Of a stretch of 64,000 bases of DNA, positions 36,817 to 49,100 are shown in pieces. How positions within the stretch are numbered: the stretch's first letter is position 1; every line of letters starts with the position of its first letter. This DNA comes from Vesta saturnalis (taxonomy: Eukaryota; Arthropoda; Insecta; Coleoptera; Lampyridae): the NCBI GenBank assembly GCA_036346205.1, contig JARFJB010000113.1, forward strand, positions 567,001 to 631,000, in the 5' to 3' direction. The position numbers and the translations under genes were made by a program. Below the pieces are notes generated by a model. That model saw only the letters and a list, made by a program, of their open reading frames with translations. It did not search any database and was not told the origin of the DNA.

Positions 36817-39304
36817 TAAATGCTCATTTGAAGTCCATTAATCAAAAGGAAGGGGAAAGAAAAGTAGGAATACGACAAAAATTTACGAAATTAATTTTAT
36901 TTCATGAATCGAACAACTTTCAACATGTGTCGAATTATTTAGTTTACGATGTATTAATTATTATTAGACTACATATTATCCTCGCCAAGAGTGTTTAACG
37001 CTACGTCATTAATTTATGAATTGAGCATTGTACTTTAAAAAGCTTATTGAAAAGTCGGTTATAAGGTAAGGGCACCAATTATTGACACTTTTAGATAAAT
37101 TAAATCCAACAAAAAACTCGTTTTTCAAGCATTAAGAAATAAAAATGTTTATTTTAAGTTTGTGATTATTTCAAAATTTCAGAATGATACAATTTCATTT
37201 CATTCACTTCATATACACCTCTAGAATTTTTTTGAGCAGGACTTCGTAGTTTCCGGATTACATTAGTCTTCTTATACCACATTATATCTTCATAACCGGG
37301 CCATTTCCAATTTATAATTCCACCTCCAGTCATAGTCGAAACTTGAAATTGTTCTTTGCTATCATCAATATCAATAACCCTTCCTGTAAAACACAAATGT
37401 TTTATAATTTTCACTCCTTCCTAAAATAAATTTACCTGGATAATGTTGATTTTGATATTTAACAATTACATAGTCATCTATGTTTATTTCACCAAAGGAG
37501 TCATCATCAGAGTTTTCACCCCATCCCTCACCTTCTCCTTCGAATTCTAGATTAACTTCAACCGAGGACTCTTCAAGTGCCAGTGTTTGTTTCGAAGTAC
37601 GTTTTCTTTCTACTGCTCGTTTTAATGTGTTATTTTCCCTTACAAGCTTTGCTTGTTGTCTTTTTCGCTTTCGGTCTTCTTTTTCTGTTTCCTTCATTTC
37701 TTCCTCATCTTGCTTCTTTTGATAGTAAGCCCTCCATTAGTCGGATGTTGCCACAGATGGAATTTTCTCTTTCCTTTTTCTTGTTCCAGATGTAGGAGGT
37801 TGCTTTGGCCAAAATAACGATGATTTGAAGGGTGATGGTATAATATCCTGCATAGAATTTGCACCCTCATAACTTTAGATGTTCTAGGAACAGCTTCTTC
37901 TCGATCTGGTATTTTCTCTCTTTGAGAATTGTTTTCTAAAATTATGGTTAGCAATTCATCGTTTACTATTTCAGTTGAGTCAATTACACCATAGGTGCCT
38001 CCTAAGAGCTCCTTTGAGGCACTACTGTTGTGAGAATTTTTCTCCACTTCTGACCAGAGTTACTTCCATAGCGAATATAGTGATGTATCTCTGATTTCTC
38101 CTACCCATGTGCCTTCAGTTCTTTTAAATGCTGTGATTTTTTCAATACCTATTTTTTCTTCAATAAATGTTATTACTTCTCTTTTAGGCGTTTGTTGTTT
38201 TTGCTGTTAAAGGAGAATTAATATTATTTTTACTTTTAAAATATTTGTCAAACGGTACAGAATTCGCGTCAAATGGGCACAAACCACATGTTTTGAAACT
38301 GTTTTTAATTATATCTTCTGTAATAACTTCATTAAAAGAGGTGAAAAATTATCACGTTTAAGTTTTTTGCCTTCGTTTTCTAATTTATATTTCTGCACAC
38401 CTTTTTTTCCACCCATTCTTAAGAGGATGGAATACGGCAACATCCATAGGCTGTATTACGTGCGTTGCATTTGGATACAGAGCCATGAGTTCCTTTTTAT
38501 GACCAACACAAAAATGACTAAGCTCCATTCTCAGATGGGAAGAGGTGTCCATCAACAAACAACAACACTGGAAATTCAATTTCGTTATTGACAAGCTACA
38601 CATAAAACATATTTGCGATATATCCATAAAAACTGCTCCCCGTCATCCAACCAGATTCCGACTTTCCTATCCCCCAACATTGAGGCATTAGATTTGAAAT
38701 TGATGCTAGTATCCATTCATAACTAAACATAACCATAGGTGGCACTAAGTTTCCAGCAGCATTTGCTGTAACCAAACATGTTAAACATTCCTTATAGTCA
38801 TTGTTAATACAATGACTCATCACAATTATATATCCGACGAGGATCCTCAAATATATTGTCTAATTTTTTTGATTTCAGATAGACTTTTATTTCGGCAAAC
38901 CATTTACGAAGCTTCCCTTCAGTAAGTTATGATCTGCTCTTTATCAAATTTTGTGTCATTCGTTGTGTTAAATATGGATGCCTTCTCATGAAACATGCAT
39001 ACCATTTCATTCCAGGTCTGTTGTTTTTAAATTTATTAGGCCTATTCAGTCTCTCTATTAAAATTTGAACTGAACCCAGTAGCTGTAGTTTAGTGGCAGG
39101 AAATCCTTTATCAGGTATTTCTAGTAACCACTTTATAAGAAGCTCTTCTTCGCCACGTTTTACGGCATCTATAACATTCTGTATGTCTGATGTTAAATAC
39201 TTTTTCGGATTTTGTCCAACTTGGACATACTTAAGTACTTATTGTTTCAAACTTGCATAAAAAATTAAAAACAAAAAGAGTAATACCAATAATTAACAGC
39301 GCTA
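36663..39304 (-). mobile_element. Pogo-like DNA transposon, degraded
   Basis: GTCAATAATTGATGCCCTTAC (from 36665) is mirrored by an inverted relative at 37058-37086 and, more weakly, by TAATACCAATAATTAACAG near 39285. I take 36665 and about 39304 as the element ends and 37058-37086 as a subterminal inverted copy. The enclosed minus-strand transposase is of pogo type. The left end overlaps the MITE candidate, so the boundary assignment is uncertain. Confidence 0.5.
37166..39240 (-). pseudogene. Pogo/Tigger-type (CENP-B-like) transposase, disrupted
   Basis: The minus strand from about 39240 encodes a CENP-B-like DNA-binding region (MKWYACFMRRHPYLTQRM), then KLRKWFAEIKVYLK and IYNCDES with the first catalytic Asp (near 38840). 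It continues with CLVTANAAGNLVPPMVMF, IGKSESGWMTGSSFYGYI and LYPNATHVIQPMDVAVFHPLK, the conserved third block. A charged C-terminal extension (GEGEGWGENSDDDSFGEI) and a DYVIVKYQNQHYPGKF segment follow. Several stops and frame changes (near 38850, 38610, 38380, 37700 and 37400) show that it is dead. DDE_1-superfamily proteins of this layout are common in insects. Confidence 0.85.
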
Positions 39305-39350
39305 TATGTCTATCTAACACGGTGGCTTCAAAACGTCGCTTATAAAAAAA

Positions 39351-39431
39351 CGTATAGCGCGCGTTCCAGTTGTATATCGAGTTCTATGGTGCCACATTAA
39401 TCACCGGGATGGGATGCACCGTATTAAACCG
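39351..39431 (+). repeat. Dispersed repeat, copy 1 (related to the upstream region of the zinc-finger gene)
   Basis: The block from CGTATAGCGCGCGTTCCAGT through CACCGGGATGGGATGCACCG to GTATTAAACCG closely matches 56321-56401, with weaker similarity on both sides. The second copy lies about 160 bp upstream of the zinc-finger gene start. Confidence 0.85.
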
Positions 39432-39630
39432 ATGTCGTCATAAATGATCTATGGAAGTAGTTACTTCTGTTGGTTATACCGTATATTGGTGTCAAGAAAT
39501 TTAAGTCACTGTTGAGTAAGGAACGGACCTCATTCCTTGATCTGCGCATGTACCTAAAACTCTTGATTTAATGGCAGTGGTCGCATTCAATTGATACTCA
39601 AATAGTATTTTCCATGTCAAACTGGCAGAA
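39432..39630. other. Non-coding stretch
   Basis: No gene is recognised. Weak similarity to 56402-56460 continues for a few tens of bases past the dispersed repeat, then fades. Confidence 0.35.
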
Positions 39631-39698
39631 CTCGTTTGGATTAGTGGTAGAACGGTCGCCTACATCGCTTTCGACGCGGGTTCGATTCTTGGCCAATT
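39631..39698 (+). pseudogene. tRNA-like sequence with A and B boxes (tRNA pseudogene or SINE head)
   Basis: Contains an A-box-like TTAGTGGTAGAACGG and a good B box GGTTCGATTCT, 30 bp apart, followed by CCAA and then a T8 run that could terminate RNA polymerase III. The ends pair only partly (GTTTGG with CCAATT) and the anticodon arm is poor, so it is not a functional tRNA. It looks like a decayed tRNA-Gly-like sequence or the head of a SINE. Confidence 0.5.
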
Positions 39699-39759
39699 TA
39701 ACTTTTTTTTGATTAGGTAGTTTTTTTTTATCTAAATAATTTTTTTTTAATCTATTCTA

Positions 39760-39762
<3 letters not shown>

Positions 39763-39799
<37 letters not shown>
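39763..39799. repeat. (TA)n tract
   Basis: 37 bp of alternating TA between T-rich runs and GTAATGGTTAAAA. Confidence 0.93.
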
Positions 39800-39802
<3 letters not shown>

Positions 39803-39944
39803 AATGGTTAAAATATCAAGCTAAAATATACTGGTGGGGATAGGATTCTTTTTGTTGGGAAATTAAACATAAATATAATTTATTATTTGATGCGTATTTA
39901 ATGTTTTTATAATATGAATTGAATTGAATTAAATCGCATTTATA

Positions 39945-42105
39945 AGTACTACTGGTATTATTAAATGCACAAGTACTGACCTTTCTAATCCCTAATTACA
40001 GTAGTCTTACTGCTAATGTAACTGAAACCACACTGACGAGGCCTATTACTGAAACGGGTTGCATGACCTTTTACTATGCTCTTGAAAATGCTGATTTTAC
40101 GTATATTTTAGACAAAATTTTCATTTGTGATAAATTCATGTATCATATTTCATTGCTTGTTAAGGAATGTTTTCCAGTTAAAAAACTTAAAACCAGGATA
40201 TGCAATGGGAAAGTTGTTTGGTTCAACGCTCATTTAAAAGAAATGCGTAACCATTTAAAAAAACTACATGAATTTCAACTTCCGTGGGTAACTCTGAATC
40301 GAAATCTATGTATAATCATTTCCGATCTCAGTATCGATCTGCTCTAACACATGCGAAAGTTACCGCAAACGACACAATTATATCGAACTCTAAAAATAAG
40401 TCTAAAGCGGCATGGTACATCATAAACGCCAATTCTAAACAAAAAACAAATGTACTAACAAATGAATTTACACCTAGTCAATGGAACGCACACTTTATTA
40501 ATATCCCTAGTGATATTGTGCACCAAATTAAGGACATAAAATCTGAACCACTAGATTTATTTAATGTGCACGTGCTGTCTAAAGCTAAATTTAGTTTAGG
40601 CGACGTTACCTTCAATGAAGCCAGAGATACCATACAATCTTTGGCCTCCAGCAGGTCTAAAGACTTTTATCTTTTTAATTCATACCTATTAAAGAGAAAT
40701 ATTAATAGTTTCGTTCGCCCATTAACATCCTTAGTAAATGATTATTTTAATACTGGCGTGTTCCCTGACACCCTGAAAATTGCCCTAGTCACCCCATTTT
40801 ATAAGAACGGCGATATAGGTGCCATGTCGAATTATCGGCCTATTTCAATTCTCCCGACTTTCTCGAAGGTCATTGAACGTATTATTGAAACTCGCCTTAG
40901 AAGATACTTTGAAACCAATGAACTTTTCTTCAAGAACCAATTTGGTTTTAGAACCAGTAAGGGGACTGGCGAAGCTCTCATGATGTTTATTGATTATACT
41001 ATTACTTGTTTTGAAGAAGGTAAATTCTCTGCCTCTGCTTTCTGTGATATTAGTAAGGCATTTAACTGTGTTAACGTTCTATTATCAAAACTAGAAAAGT
41101 ATGGGCTAGATAACACTAGTCTCAGTCTTATTAAATCATATCTAACAAACAGGACCTAGGCAGTCAGAATTGGGAACGATATCTCTACGTTTCTCCATCT
41201 AGAACGTGGTGTACCTCAGGGATCTATCCTGGGTCCGTTACTGTTTCTAGTTTACATTAATGATTTGCCTGATTACTTAAGAAATGGAAATAATTCTATA
41301 TCAATTTTGTTCGCTAACGACACGACGCTTACTGCCTCCCATATTGAAGTAAATACTGCGGTTAGTTCGTGTAATGAACTTGTTAATCAAGCAGAAGTAT
41401 GGTTTAACTCCAATGATATGGTTTTAAATAGAGATAAAACTCAGAACTGCATATATACCTTAAGGCCACTTAACGACTTTGATAACTACTCTAATGTTGA
41501 TAAATTTTTAGGTATTCGTATGGACACTAAACTAAATTTTAATGTTCACATTTACCACCTGACTCGCAAACTATCAATTAATATTTATGCTTTGCGCAAT
41601 TTAGCAAATTCTGTTTCTTCTAATGTTTTGAGGATTGCCTATTTTTCTCTATTTCAAACATATTTTATATGGCATCATCACATGGGGTCATGTACCGTGC
41701 AGCAGTAAAGTCTTTGGGTTGCAGAGAAGAGCTATACGCATTTTATCCAGTCTACCATATAAAGCTGATTGCAAGCAGGCGTTTAAAGACCTTCGTTTAA
41801 TATCCTTTTACTCATTGTATGTATATCACTGTTTTTGTTACGTTAAACTTAACTACACCTGCTATGACACAAGAAATGAGATACACTCTCATGATACTCG
41901 TTATAAAGATCAACTAAACACTCCTTTTTTTAGATTATCAAAATCGTTAAATGGCGTTAATTTCTGGTCCATTAGATATTTTAATGCGTTACCTCAGAAT
42001 GTTAGGAATTTACCCATTGCAAGTTTTAAAAAAGTAATTAAGATGTTTCTGATTGAAAATCCAATGTACAACTTAAAGGAGTGTTTAAATGTTAATGTTA
42101 CTTGA
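39945..42105 (+). pseudogene. Jockey-like LINE reverse transcriptase, disrupted
   Basis: An N-terminal linker (ENADFTYILDKIF) leads into the reverse transcriptase: ALVTPFYKNGDIGAMSNYRP, FGFRTSKGTGEAL, FCDISKAFNCVN (normally FxDxxKAFDxV), GVPQGSILGPLLFLVYINDL, then SILFANDTTL where the family has FADDT. The C-terminal part (RRAIRILSSLPYKADCK, IASFKKVIKMFL) ends at TGA 42103-42105. There is a stop at 41157, and frame shifts near 40320 and 41700. Two active-site Asp codons read as Asn, so the enzyme would be inactive even without the stops. Confidence 0.88.
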
Positions 42106-42195
42106 AATGTGTATGCAAAATTGATGTATGTTTTTTACTGTTCCTTCGACATGTGTAAATATCAGTAGATACTCTGCACGAATAAAATTATTATT
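39945..42195 (+). mobile_element. Jockey-like LINE, 5'-truncated
   Basis: The coding frame can be followed upstream only to about 39945, where it meets a stop in unrelated sequence. The ORF1 and endonuclease parts are missing, as in a typical 5' truncation. The 3' end is GAATAAAATTATTATT after a short untranslated region, close to the usual Jockey ending. It abuts the 3' tail of an oppositely oriented LINE at about 42200. Confidence 0.8.
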
Positions 42196-45100
42196 ATTTT
42201 TTTTTTTTTTTATTATTTTTTTTAAGGCGTCGACAACTAAGGTCATTGGCCCATTATGCAATGTTGATCAAATCATGTCAAACAAGTCTGTGGCTTGTAA
42301 AAAACTAATTACATTTCTTATATGTTGCGGCTGGTTTAGGATATCGGCTAGTTCTCCTGTCAGCTGGTACGATTGTCTCATAGCGTTAAGTCCGGGACAT
42401 ATGCACAATATGTGCTGTACTGAGGCCTGATCACCACAAGTCAAGCAAGCTGAAGGAGTTTCCCGAGTAGCAGGTGGACATGGTATGGCCAATCCTTAAT
42501 CTATGGATTTTAACACGTTCGGCTCTATTCAAACGTAGCGGTGGTTTCCACCGCATAATTTACCTATCGCGGTAGTCAAAGCCGCCTTGAGGTCTAAGTG
42601 ACTCACCTCGGGGACATCCACATGTCCTCCTCTCGTGGCTCGTTTAGCTGCCGTGTCCGCCAAAACATTGCCCCTACTCCTATGTGACCAGGGGTCCAAA
42701 CGAAAACCGCTCTTTTGCCATTCTCCATAATGTGGTTATAAAGCGCCTGAATCTTTTGGATGAGCGGATAACGAGGATAACGAACCTTTAAGCTTTTAAC
42801 GGCGCTTAGGCTGTCGCTAATGATAATAAACCATGTCCCTGTACGACTCATCATACAGTACAACAGGGCTTGCCATATTGCGTAGAGTTCGGCACTATCT
42901 ATGGTGCACATTGGAGATAGTGTCCACTCGTGTGTTACGCTCTCGATGCATATGGCACATCCCACTCCCGATTCCGTACGCGATCCGTCGGTGTAAATTA
43001 CCGTTGGACTATGGTATTTGTTCAGAATAGCGCTCAGTTCCGTCTGGTAGGTTTCATCACGCGTGTGTTCTTTCACGAAATCGGCGAGTCGTAGACAAAT
43101 CTCAACCTCTGGGATCGTCCAAGGAGGAACCTCTCCGTGGCCTATGGGTAGCACTGGTGGAAGGCTGATGTGCAGAGTGCTAAGCAGTTGATAGGCTCTT
43201 GCACCAACTGGTCTGGTAATAGAGGGCCTATTGATAAATCCGCTCTGATCACCGAAAATAAGGTGATAGTTTTGGTGGTTAGGTTGAGCACGTATTCCAG
43301 CAACGTATCTACAAATAAATGCATCTCGTCTGCGTGACAGTGAGAGAAATCCGGAGTCCGAGTATATTTTATTCACGGGACTGGTAGGAAAAGCACCTAT
43401 GGAGTATCTCAGTCCCTTGTGGTGTATTGGGTCTAATCTCCTCAGAGTAGACTTGCGGGCCGAGGAGTAAACCACGCAACCATAATCCACCCTAGATAGC
43501 ACAAGGGATCGATGGATGTTCAACATGGTGTCAGGGTCAGCGCCCCACTTGGTGTCCGCAAGCGCTTTAAGAATTTTGATGGTTGCTTTGCATCTATCAA
43601 CAAGACCATCGATGTGCTGTTTCCACCTTAGCTGCTCGTCAAATATTAGGCCCAAGAACTTGACCGACCTTGATGTTGGTATAGGGTTATTTTTAAAGAA
43701 AAGAATTGGATCATAATGGGGTTTTCTGAGCCGACAAAAATGGACGCACTTCATCTTCTCCCATGAAAACTTGAAACCGGTATTTTCGGCGTTCTGAATT
43801 ATGATATTCATAGCCGGTTGAAGGTTCCTTGAGATATGGCCGATGGTGGACCCTGAGCAGAATATTGCTAGATCGTCCACATAGAGGCACCTTTTTACCC
43901 TATCGTCAATATTCGCCACAATATCATTAACGGCAACTGCAAATAAAGTGACACTTAGGGGTGAACCCTGAGGAATGCCGTTTTCCATGACCCTTGGCCT
44001 CGAAAAATAATTACGGCACTTAATCCTGAAGCTTCTATCGCTCAGGTAGTCTGCCAAAAAAAGAGGTAAGCATCCTCTCAGTCCCCAATCATGCAGCTTC
44101 TGCAGCACACTGTATCGCCACGTCATATCATATGCCTTCTCTAGGTCAAAGAAAAAAGCTACCGTGTGTTGTCTGTCTCTAAATGAACTCTGTACAACAT
44201 TTTCGAGGTACATCAGTTGGTCAGTGGTCGACCGGTACCGTCGGAATCCCGCTTGGTGATCGACAAGGCAATTATTTGATTCAAGATACCACACAAGCCT
44301 GCTGTTGACCATCCTTTCGAAGAGTTTGCCCATACAACAAATGAGACTTATGGGCCTGTAGCTAGATGGGGACAGAGGATCTTTACTGCCCTTTATAATT
44401 GGAACGACCACCGCCTCTTTCCATTGTCTGGGATAGGTGTTCTCCGACCAAGCTTTGTTGTACAGGTTCAGTAGAGACGCTTTAGCGACCGGGGGGAAGG
44501 TGTCGGATGAAAATGTACGGGATCGCGTCAGAACCCGGAGACTTGGATTTTGAGCATCGTAAGGCGTCTTCAAATTCTGCCATGGAAAACGGTATATTAT
44601 ATGGAAGCATGCTGTCGTTACGGAAGTCGAGAGGATTCTCACGGTCTCTCTTACTTTCCCGGAAGGGTGACTGGTAATTTTCAGAACTGCATGCTTCCTC
44701 AAACTGATCCGCGATGGTTTCGGCAATGCATTCAGGTGTGTCAGTTATAATGCCGTCCGGCATTCTAATGTATTTCAGGGTGTCGCTACCTTTCCCGATC
44801 GCTATAGCCCTTATCCTCCGCCATACTTCAGACGTGGACGTGCTCGGACCGATCGTTGAAACGTACTCGTTCCAAGATGCACGTTTGCAGTCCAAGATTT
44901 TACGCCTGGCAATCGCCCTCGTTCGTTTGAATGCGACTAAATTCGCAGAGGTGGGACGACGACGAAACACATTAAAGGCCTTTTTCTTATTTCTAATTGC
45001 GTCTCTCACCTCCGGGCACCACCAGGGAACCTTCCTTACGAAAGTTTGACCTCCCGTCTCTGGAATTGAGACTTTTGCCGCACGTATAATGGCATCTGTT

Positions 45101-45883
45101 ATTATTTGTACCCCTTGGGATAGGAAAGCATATGGATTCATGTCCCTAGACATTTATTCCTTAAATAGGGACCAATCTGCCCTTTCCAGGCTCCATCTAG
45201 GGGTAGTGGTAACGGGAGATCTAGGGGTGTAAGTTTCAATGAGGATAGGGAAATGATCGCTGTTGTGGAGGTCATCAAGGGGTTCCCAACCAAAACGAGT
45301 CGCTAAAAGCGGTGAAGCGAGGGCAAGGTCGATAGCGTGGAAATTACGGGATCTAGAGTTGAAAAAGGTAGGAGCACCCGTGTTTAATAAAGTAATATCG
45401 TCCCGCTCAAGTAGTTCTTCTACTTTTCGACCTCTACTGTCTCTGAATTCCGAACCCCATAGGGGACTATGTGCGTTAAAATCCCCTACCAGTAGGAACG
45501 GGACCGGTAACTGATCCACCAGCTGTTCTAGGTCTTCCGCTTCCCAATCGTCCCTTGGGAGGTACAGACTGCATACAGTCAGGACAATCGGATGCGATAG
45601 CCGAACCGCTACCGCCTGTAGCGGGGTGTTTAGAGGTATCGGCTTAGATACAGTATTATATCTAGTCAGTATGGCAACCCCCCCTCGAGCCCTAAAGTTT
45701 ACATAGTCGTCTTTCCTTACAATACTATAACCTCTCAACCCATACGGTTGACCGTGTTTTAGATGTGTCTCTTGTATACACACACATATCGGTTGCTGGT
45801 CTGTCAATATTGTCTTCAGGTCACAGTACTTTTGAACGACTCCATTACAGTTCCACTGAATGATAGTGTCTATTGTTGGTGAA

Positions 45884-45905
<22 letters not shown>
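42196..45905 (-). mobile_element. I-like LINE with RNase H (LINE 1), 5'-truncated
   Basis: On the minus strand the element ends in a tail made of A runs and TAA units (42190-42230). It begins at about 45880 with an ORF2 cut just before its endonuclease, joined to a (TTTA)n run. ORF1 is absent. The order endonuclease, reverse transcriptase, RNase H, Cys-His finger and the TAA-rich tail point to the I/R1/LOA group of the Jockey superfamily. Confidence 0.8.
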
Positions 45906-45914
<9 letters not shown>

Positions 45915-45939
45915 ATAGATCTATATGTAAAAATAACAT
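42268..45939 (-). pseudogene. LINE ORF2: endonuclease, reverse transcriptase, RNase H (LINE 1), disrupted
   Basis: From about 45870: an APE-type endonuclease begins TIIQWNCNGV, with QETHL, LLVGDFNAHSPLWGS and LHNSDHFPI. A single TAA at 45154-45156 separates it from the linker. The reverse transcriptase (SSYRPISLICCMGKLFERM, FFFDLEKAYD, NGIPQGSPLSVTLFAVAVND, RCLYVDDLAIF with intact YVDD) follows after a frameshift near 44510. RNase H shows VIYTDGSRTESGVG, SAELYAIWQAL and ISDSLSAV. After another shift near 42680 comes the C-terminal finger CLTCGDQASVQHILCIC. One stop and at least two frameshifts make it inactive as written. Confidence 0.92.
45870..45918. repeat. (AAAT)n simple repeat at the 5' junction of LINE 1
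   Basis: About ten units of AAAT/AATA directly abut the truncated start of the LINE 1 endonuclease. They may be filler or expanded target sequence at the 5' junction. Confidence 0.8.
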
Positions 45940-46105
45940 TGACAGTTGAACGTGTTAAGACAAACAAACATATATATCACAAAAAAAAGTAATTGTAACA
46001 AAATATCACAGATGGAAATATATCACAGAAAATAACAGGTGTCTTTATAATAATATCACAGATTGGTATATCACAAAAGTATCTTAGCTTGTACACGCTT
46101 TATTA
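45919..46105. other. Spacer between two LINEs with repeated ATATCACA motifs
   Basis: No gene is seen. The word ATATCACA occurs five times between 45972 and 46080, at irregular spacing. It may be a degenerate minisatellite or the flank of an older element. Confidence 0.5.
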
Positions 46106-46107
46106 TT

Positions 46108-49100
46108 ATTATTATTATTTTTTTTTTTTTTTATATATAGCATCGGCTACTAGGCCATTAGCTATTTTAACACATGACGTTAAACAAAAAACTGTAATTC
46201 TATAAACTATAATTCTTTATACACATCAATTTTCTTTAGAAATTGTATTAGAGTCTGAACTTTTGATGCTTTATCTTCGAAAATTTCAAGGTATGTTTTT
46301 CCAAGATTTAGTTCTTTTCTAGATTTTTCATATAATGGACACTCTATTAGTATATGCCGTATTGTTATTTGTACATCACATAAGTCACATTTCCTCATTC
46401 TACGAATACCTAATAAATGTACGTGTGTTAGCCTGGTGTGCCCTATTCTAGCTCTCGTCAGAACTACCCCTTCTCTTCTTGGTAACCGATGATTACTGTT
46501 TCGCTGAGATACGTGTGTTTTTTATCTGTCTTAATGCTGTCCTTGAGCTATCCCATTCTTTTTTGCCATACCTGATTAACTATAGGTTTTATAGATTTCT
46601 TAAAGTCACTAGGTTGGACAGGTATGTTGTCATGTATTTCTTGGGATGTTCCCATACGAGCCGCCAAATCAGCACTCTCATTTCCAGGTATACCTTTATG
46701 TCCTGGTATCCACATAATAGTGACTAGTGTGTCGTTTGTATGGAGTGTATGCAGTAATGCCTTGACCATGTTAAGGAGAGGGTCAACAGATGGTTCGCTA
46801 TTCTTTAAAGCGGTTATTGCACTTAATGAATCAGAGCAAATAAGACATGTGCGTATGTGATTATGATTTGTATATAAGAGGGCTTGCCACATACCATAAA
46901 GTTCGGCAGTGTATATACTTGATGTCTCATTAAGTTTCCAGTAATGGCTCTTATTATCGGTGTGTATAGCACTAGCTACACCGTGATTAGTTTTAGATCC
47001 ATCCGTATATACTATGGCATCATATCTGAATGTATCCAACATAGCGTAAAATTCGTTCTTGTACACTTCATTTGAGGTTTCTTGTTTGGTGTATTTTACA
47101 AGGTCTGTTAGGAACGTTATATTTGGTGTACTCCAGGGGGGATACTCGAGTACTTTCCGAGCGAATAAGGTAGGTATGGTAATATTTAACTCGTGCGCTT
47201 TCTCTATAGCACGAATAATACAAGGTCTCGTTATTGTAGGCCTGCTTCTATACTGTGCTTGTTTTTCTTTACTATGTATTATATCGTGATTGAGATGGTT
47301 AGGTAACGATAGAATTTTTATGAAGTAGTTAAATATTAAGTACAATCTACGAAATTTTAGTGCTGGAATGCCAGAATCAACATGCAAGGATTCAATAGGG
47401 CTAGTACGGAAAGCGCCGATTGACATTCTAATTCCAGTAACGTGAACCTTATCTAGCTTTCTTAAGTGAGATGGACGGGCGGAAGAATAAACTGTAGAGC
47501 CGTAATCAATAGTAGACAGCACAAATGATTTATAGAAATGCAATAATGTTTCTCTGTCGGCACCCCAGGTTATGTTAGACAGACATTTGATGATATTAAG
47601 TTTTTTTTTTGACTTGGTTTCTAACTTTTCGATGTGTTCTTTAAAATATAATCGACAATCGAATATAATTCCAAGAATTTTAATACTGGTCTGAAACTCA
47701 ATTTTAGTTCCATGTATATACAAAGTCGGGTCGGAATGCTCATGTCTAAGTCTGCAGAAGTGTATGGCGTTCGTTTTTGTTAAAGAGAATTGAAACCCAA
47801 TACTTTCCGCTTTTTGTACCATATCAGAAATTCCATTTTGTAATTCTTCTTGCAGTTCCTCTACATTTTCTGATCTTCCAAATATAATTAAATCATCTAC
47901 GTACAAGCAGACACGCAGTGGATGCTTTATTATTGCTGCCAGTTCATTCACTGCTATTAGAAAAAGGGTGCAGCTTAATACAGATCCCTGTGGTATTCCG
48001 TTTTGAGTGTATTTGACCGATGAGTATGTTGTGCCTATCCTAGTTCTAACTGTTCGATTGGACAGGAAGCTCTTAATAATTGACGGAAGATTACCCCTTA
48101 GTTTCCATTCATATAGTGTCTTGATGATGTTGTGTCTCCATGTGAGGTCGTATGCTTTTTCAGGTCGAAACACACTGCCACCATGTGCTGTTTTTGCAAA
48201 AGGTGTTTTGAATATTATCTTCAAGGTAGGAAGATCTATTGTGGAATGGAATTGGCTGAAACTTGTTTGCTGTTTTGCAAGTAATAATTCAGCCTCTAAG
48301 TGCCACATTAACCTGTCATTAATCATCCTTTCCATAGTTTTACTTAAACAAGAGGTGAGCGATATTGGTCGATAGTTTTCAGCTAAAGTGATATCTTTAC
48401 CAGGCTTAGGAACTGGGACTATTATTGCTTGTCGCCAAGTTTCAGGGTAAATACTGGTTTCAAATATTCTGTTGTATATATCTAGCAGTTTTTGTTTTTC
48501 TGGTGTAGGTAAGTTGCGTATCATCGCATAATGTATGTTATCTGGACCCGGAGACGAATTTTTGGATTTATCTAAGGCTTTTTTTAATTCCTCAGACGTA
48601 AAAGGTATGTTATATACGTAGCTTTCTTCAGAGCTAAAATCTATATCTTTCTCAGATTGTCTCTTTATCGTTTTAAAAGACTCACTGTACTGTTGTGAAC
48701 TGCAGACAGAATAGAAATGTTCCGCGAAAGCCTCTACGATTTGGTTTTGCTCTGTAAGATCTTTATTTTCGTGTCTGAGTAACCTTGACGGTTTTTCATA
48801 ACTTTTCCCTGCAATACTTTTAACTTTCTTCCAGACGTCAGATATTGAGGTATTGCAGTTAATAGTTGACACGTAATTCTGCCAGGAGGTCCTCTTACTT
48901 TGATTAATAGCCTTTCTCGAGGACGCACGAGCTTTCTTAAACTCAATAAGATTGGTTAGAGTTGGATTTCTTTTAAAAATTTTCAACATTCTTTTTTTGT
49001 TTGAATTGCGGTTCACATTCGCATTCCACCAAGGAACGTTAGAGGTTTTGTAGGTTTCACTCGTTTGAGGAATACACCTCAGCTACGCTTATGATATTAT

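Noticed and set aside
39631..39698. Functional tRNA-Gly gene
   Set aside because: Acceptor and anticodon stems do not pair properly, and no sensible anticodon loop can be drawn.
43142..45514. Several 60-110 codon plus-strand frames across LINE 1
   Set aside because: Shadows of the minus-strand ORF2, which has all the enzyme motifs.
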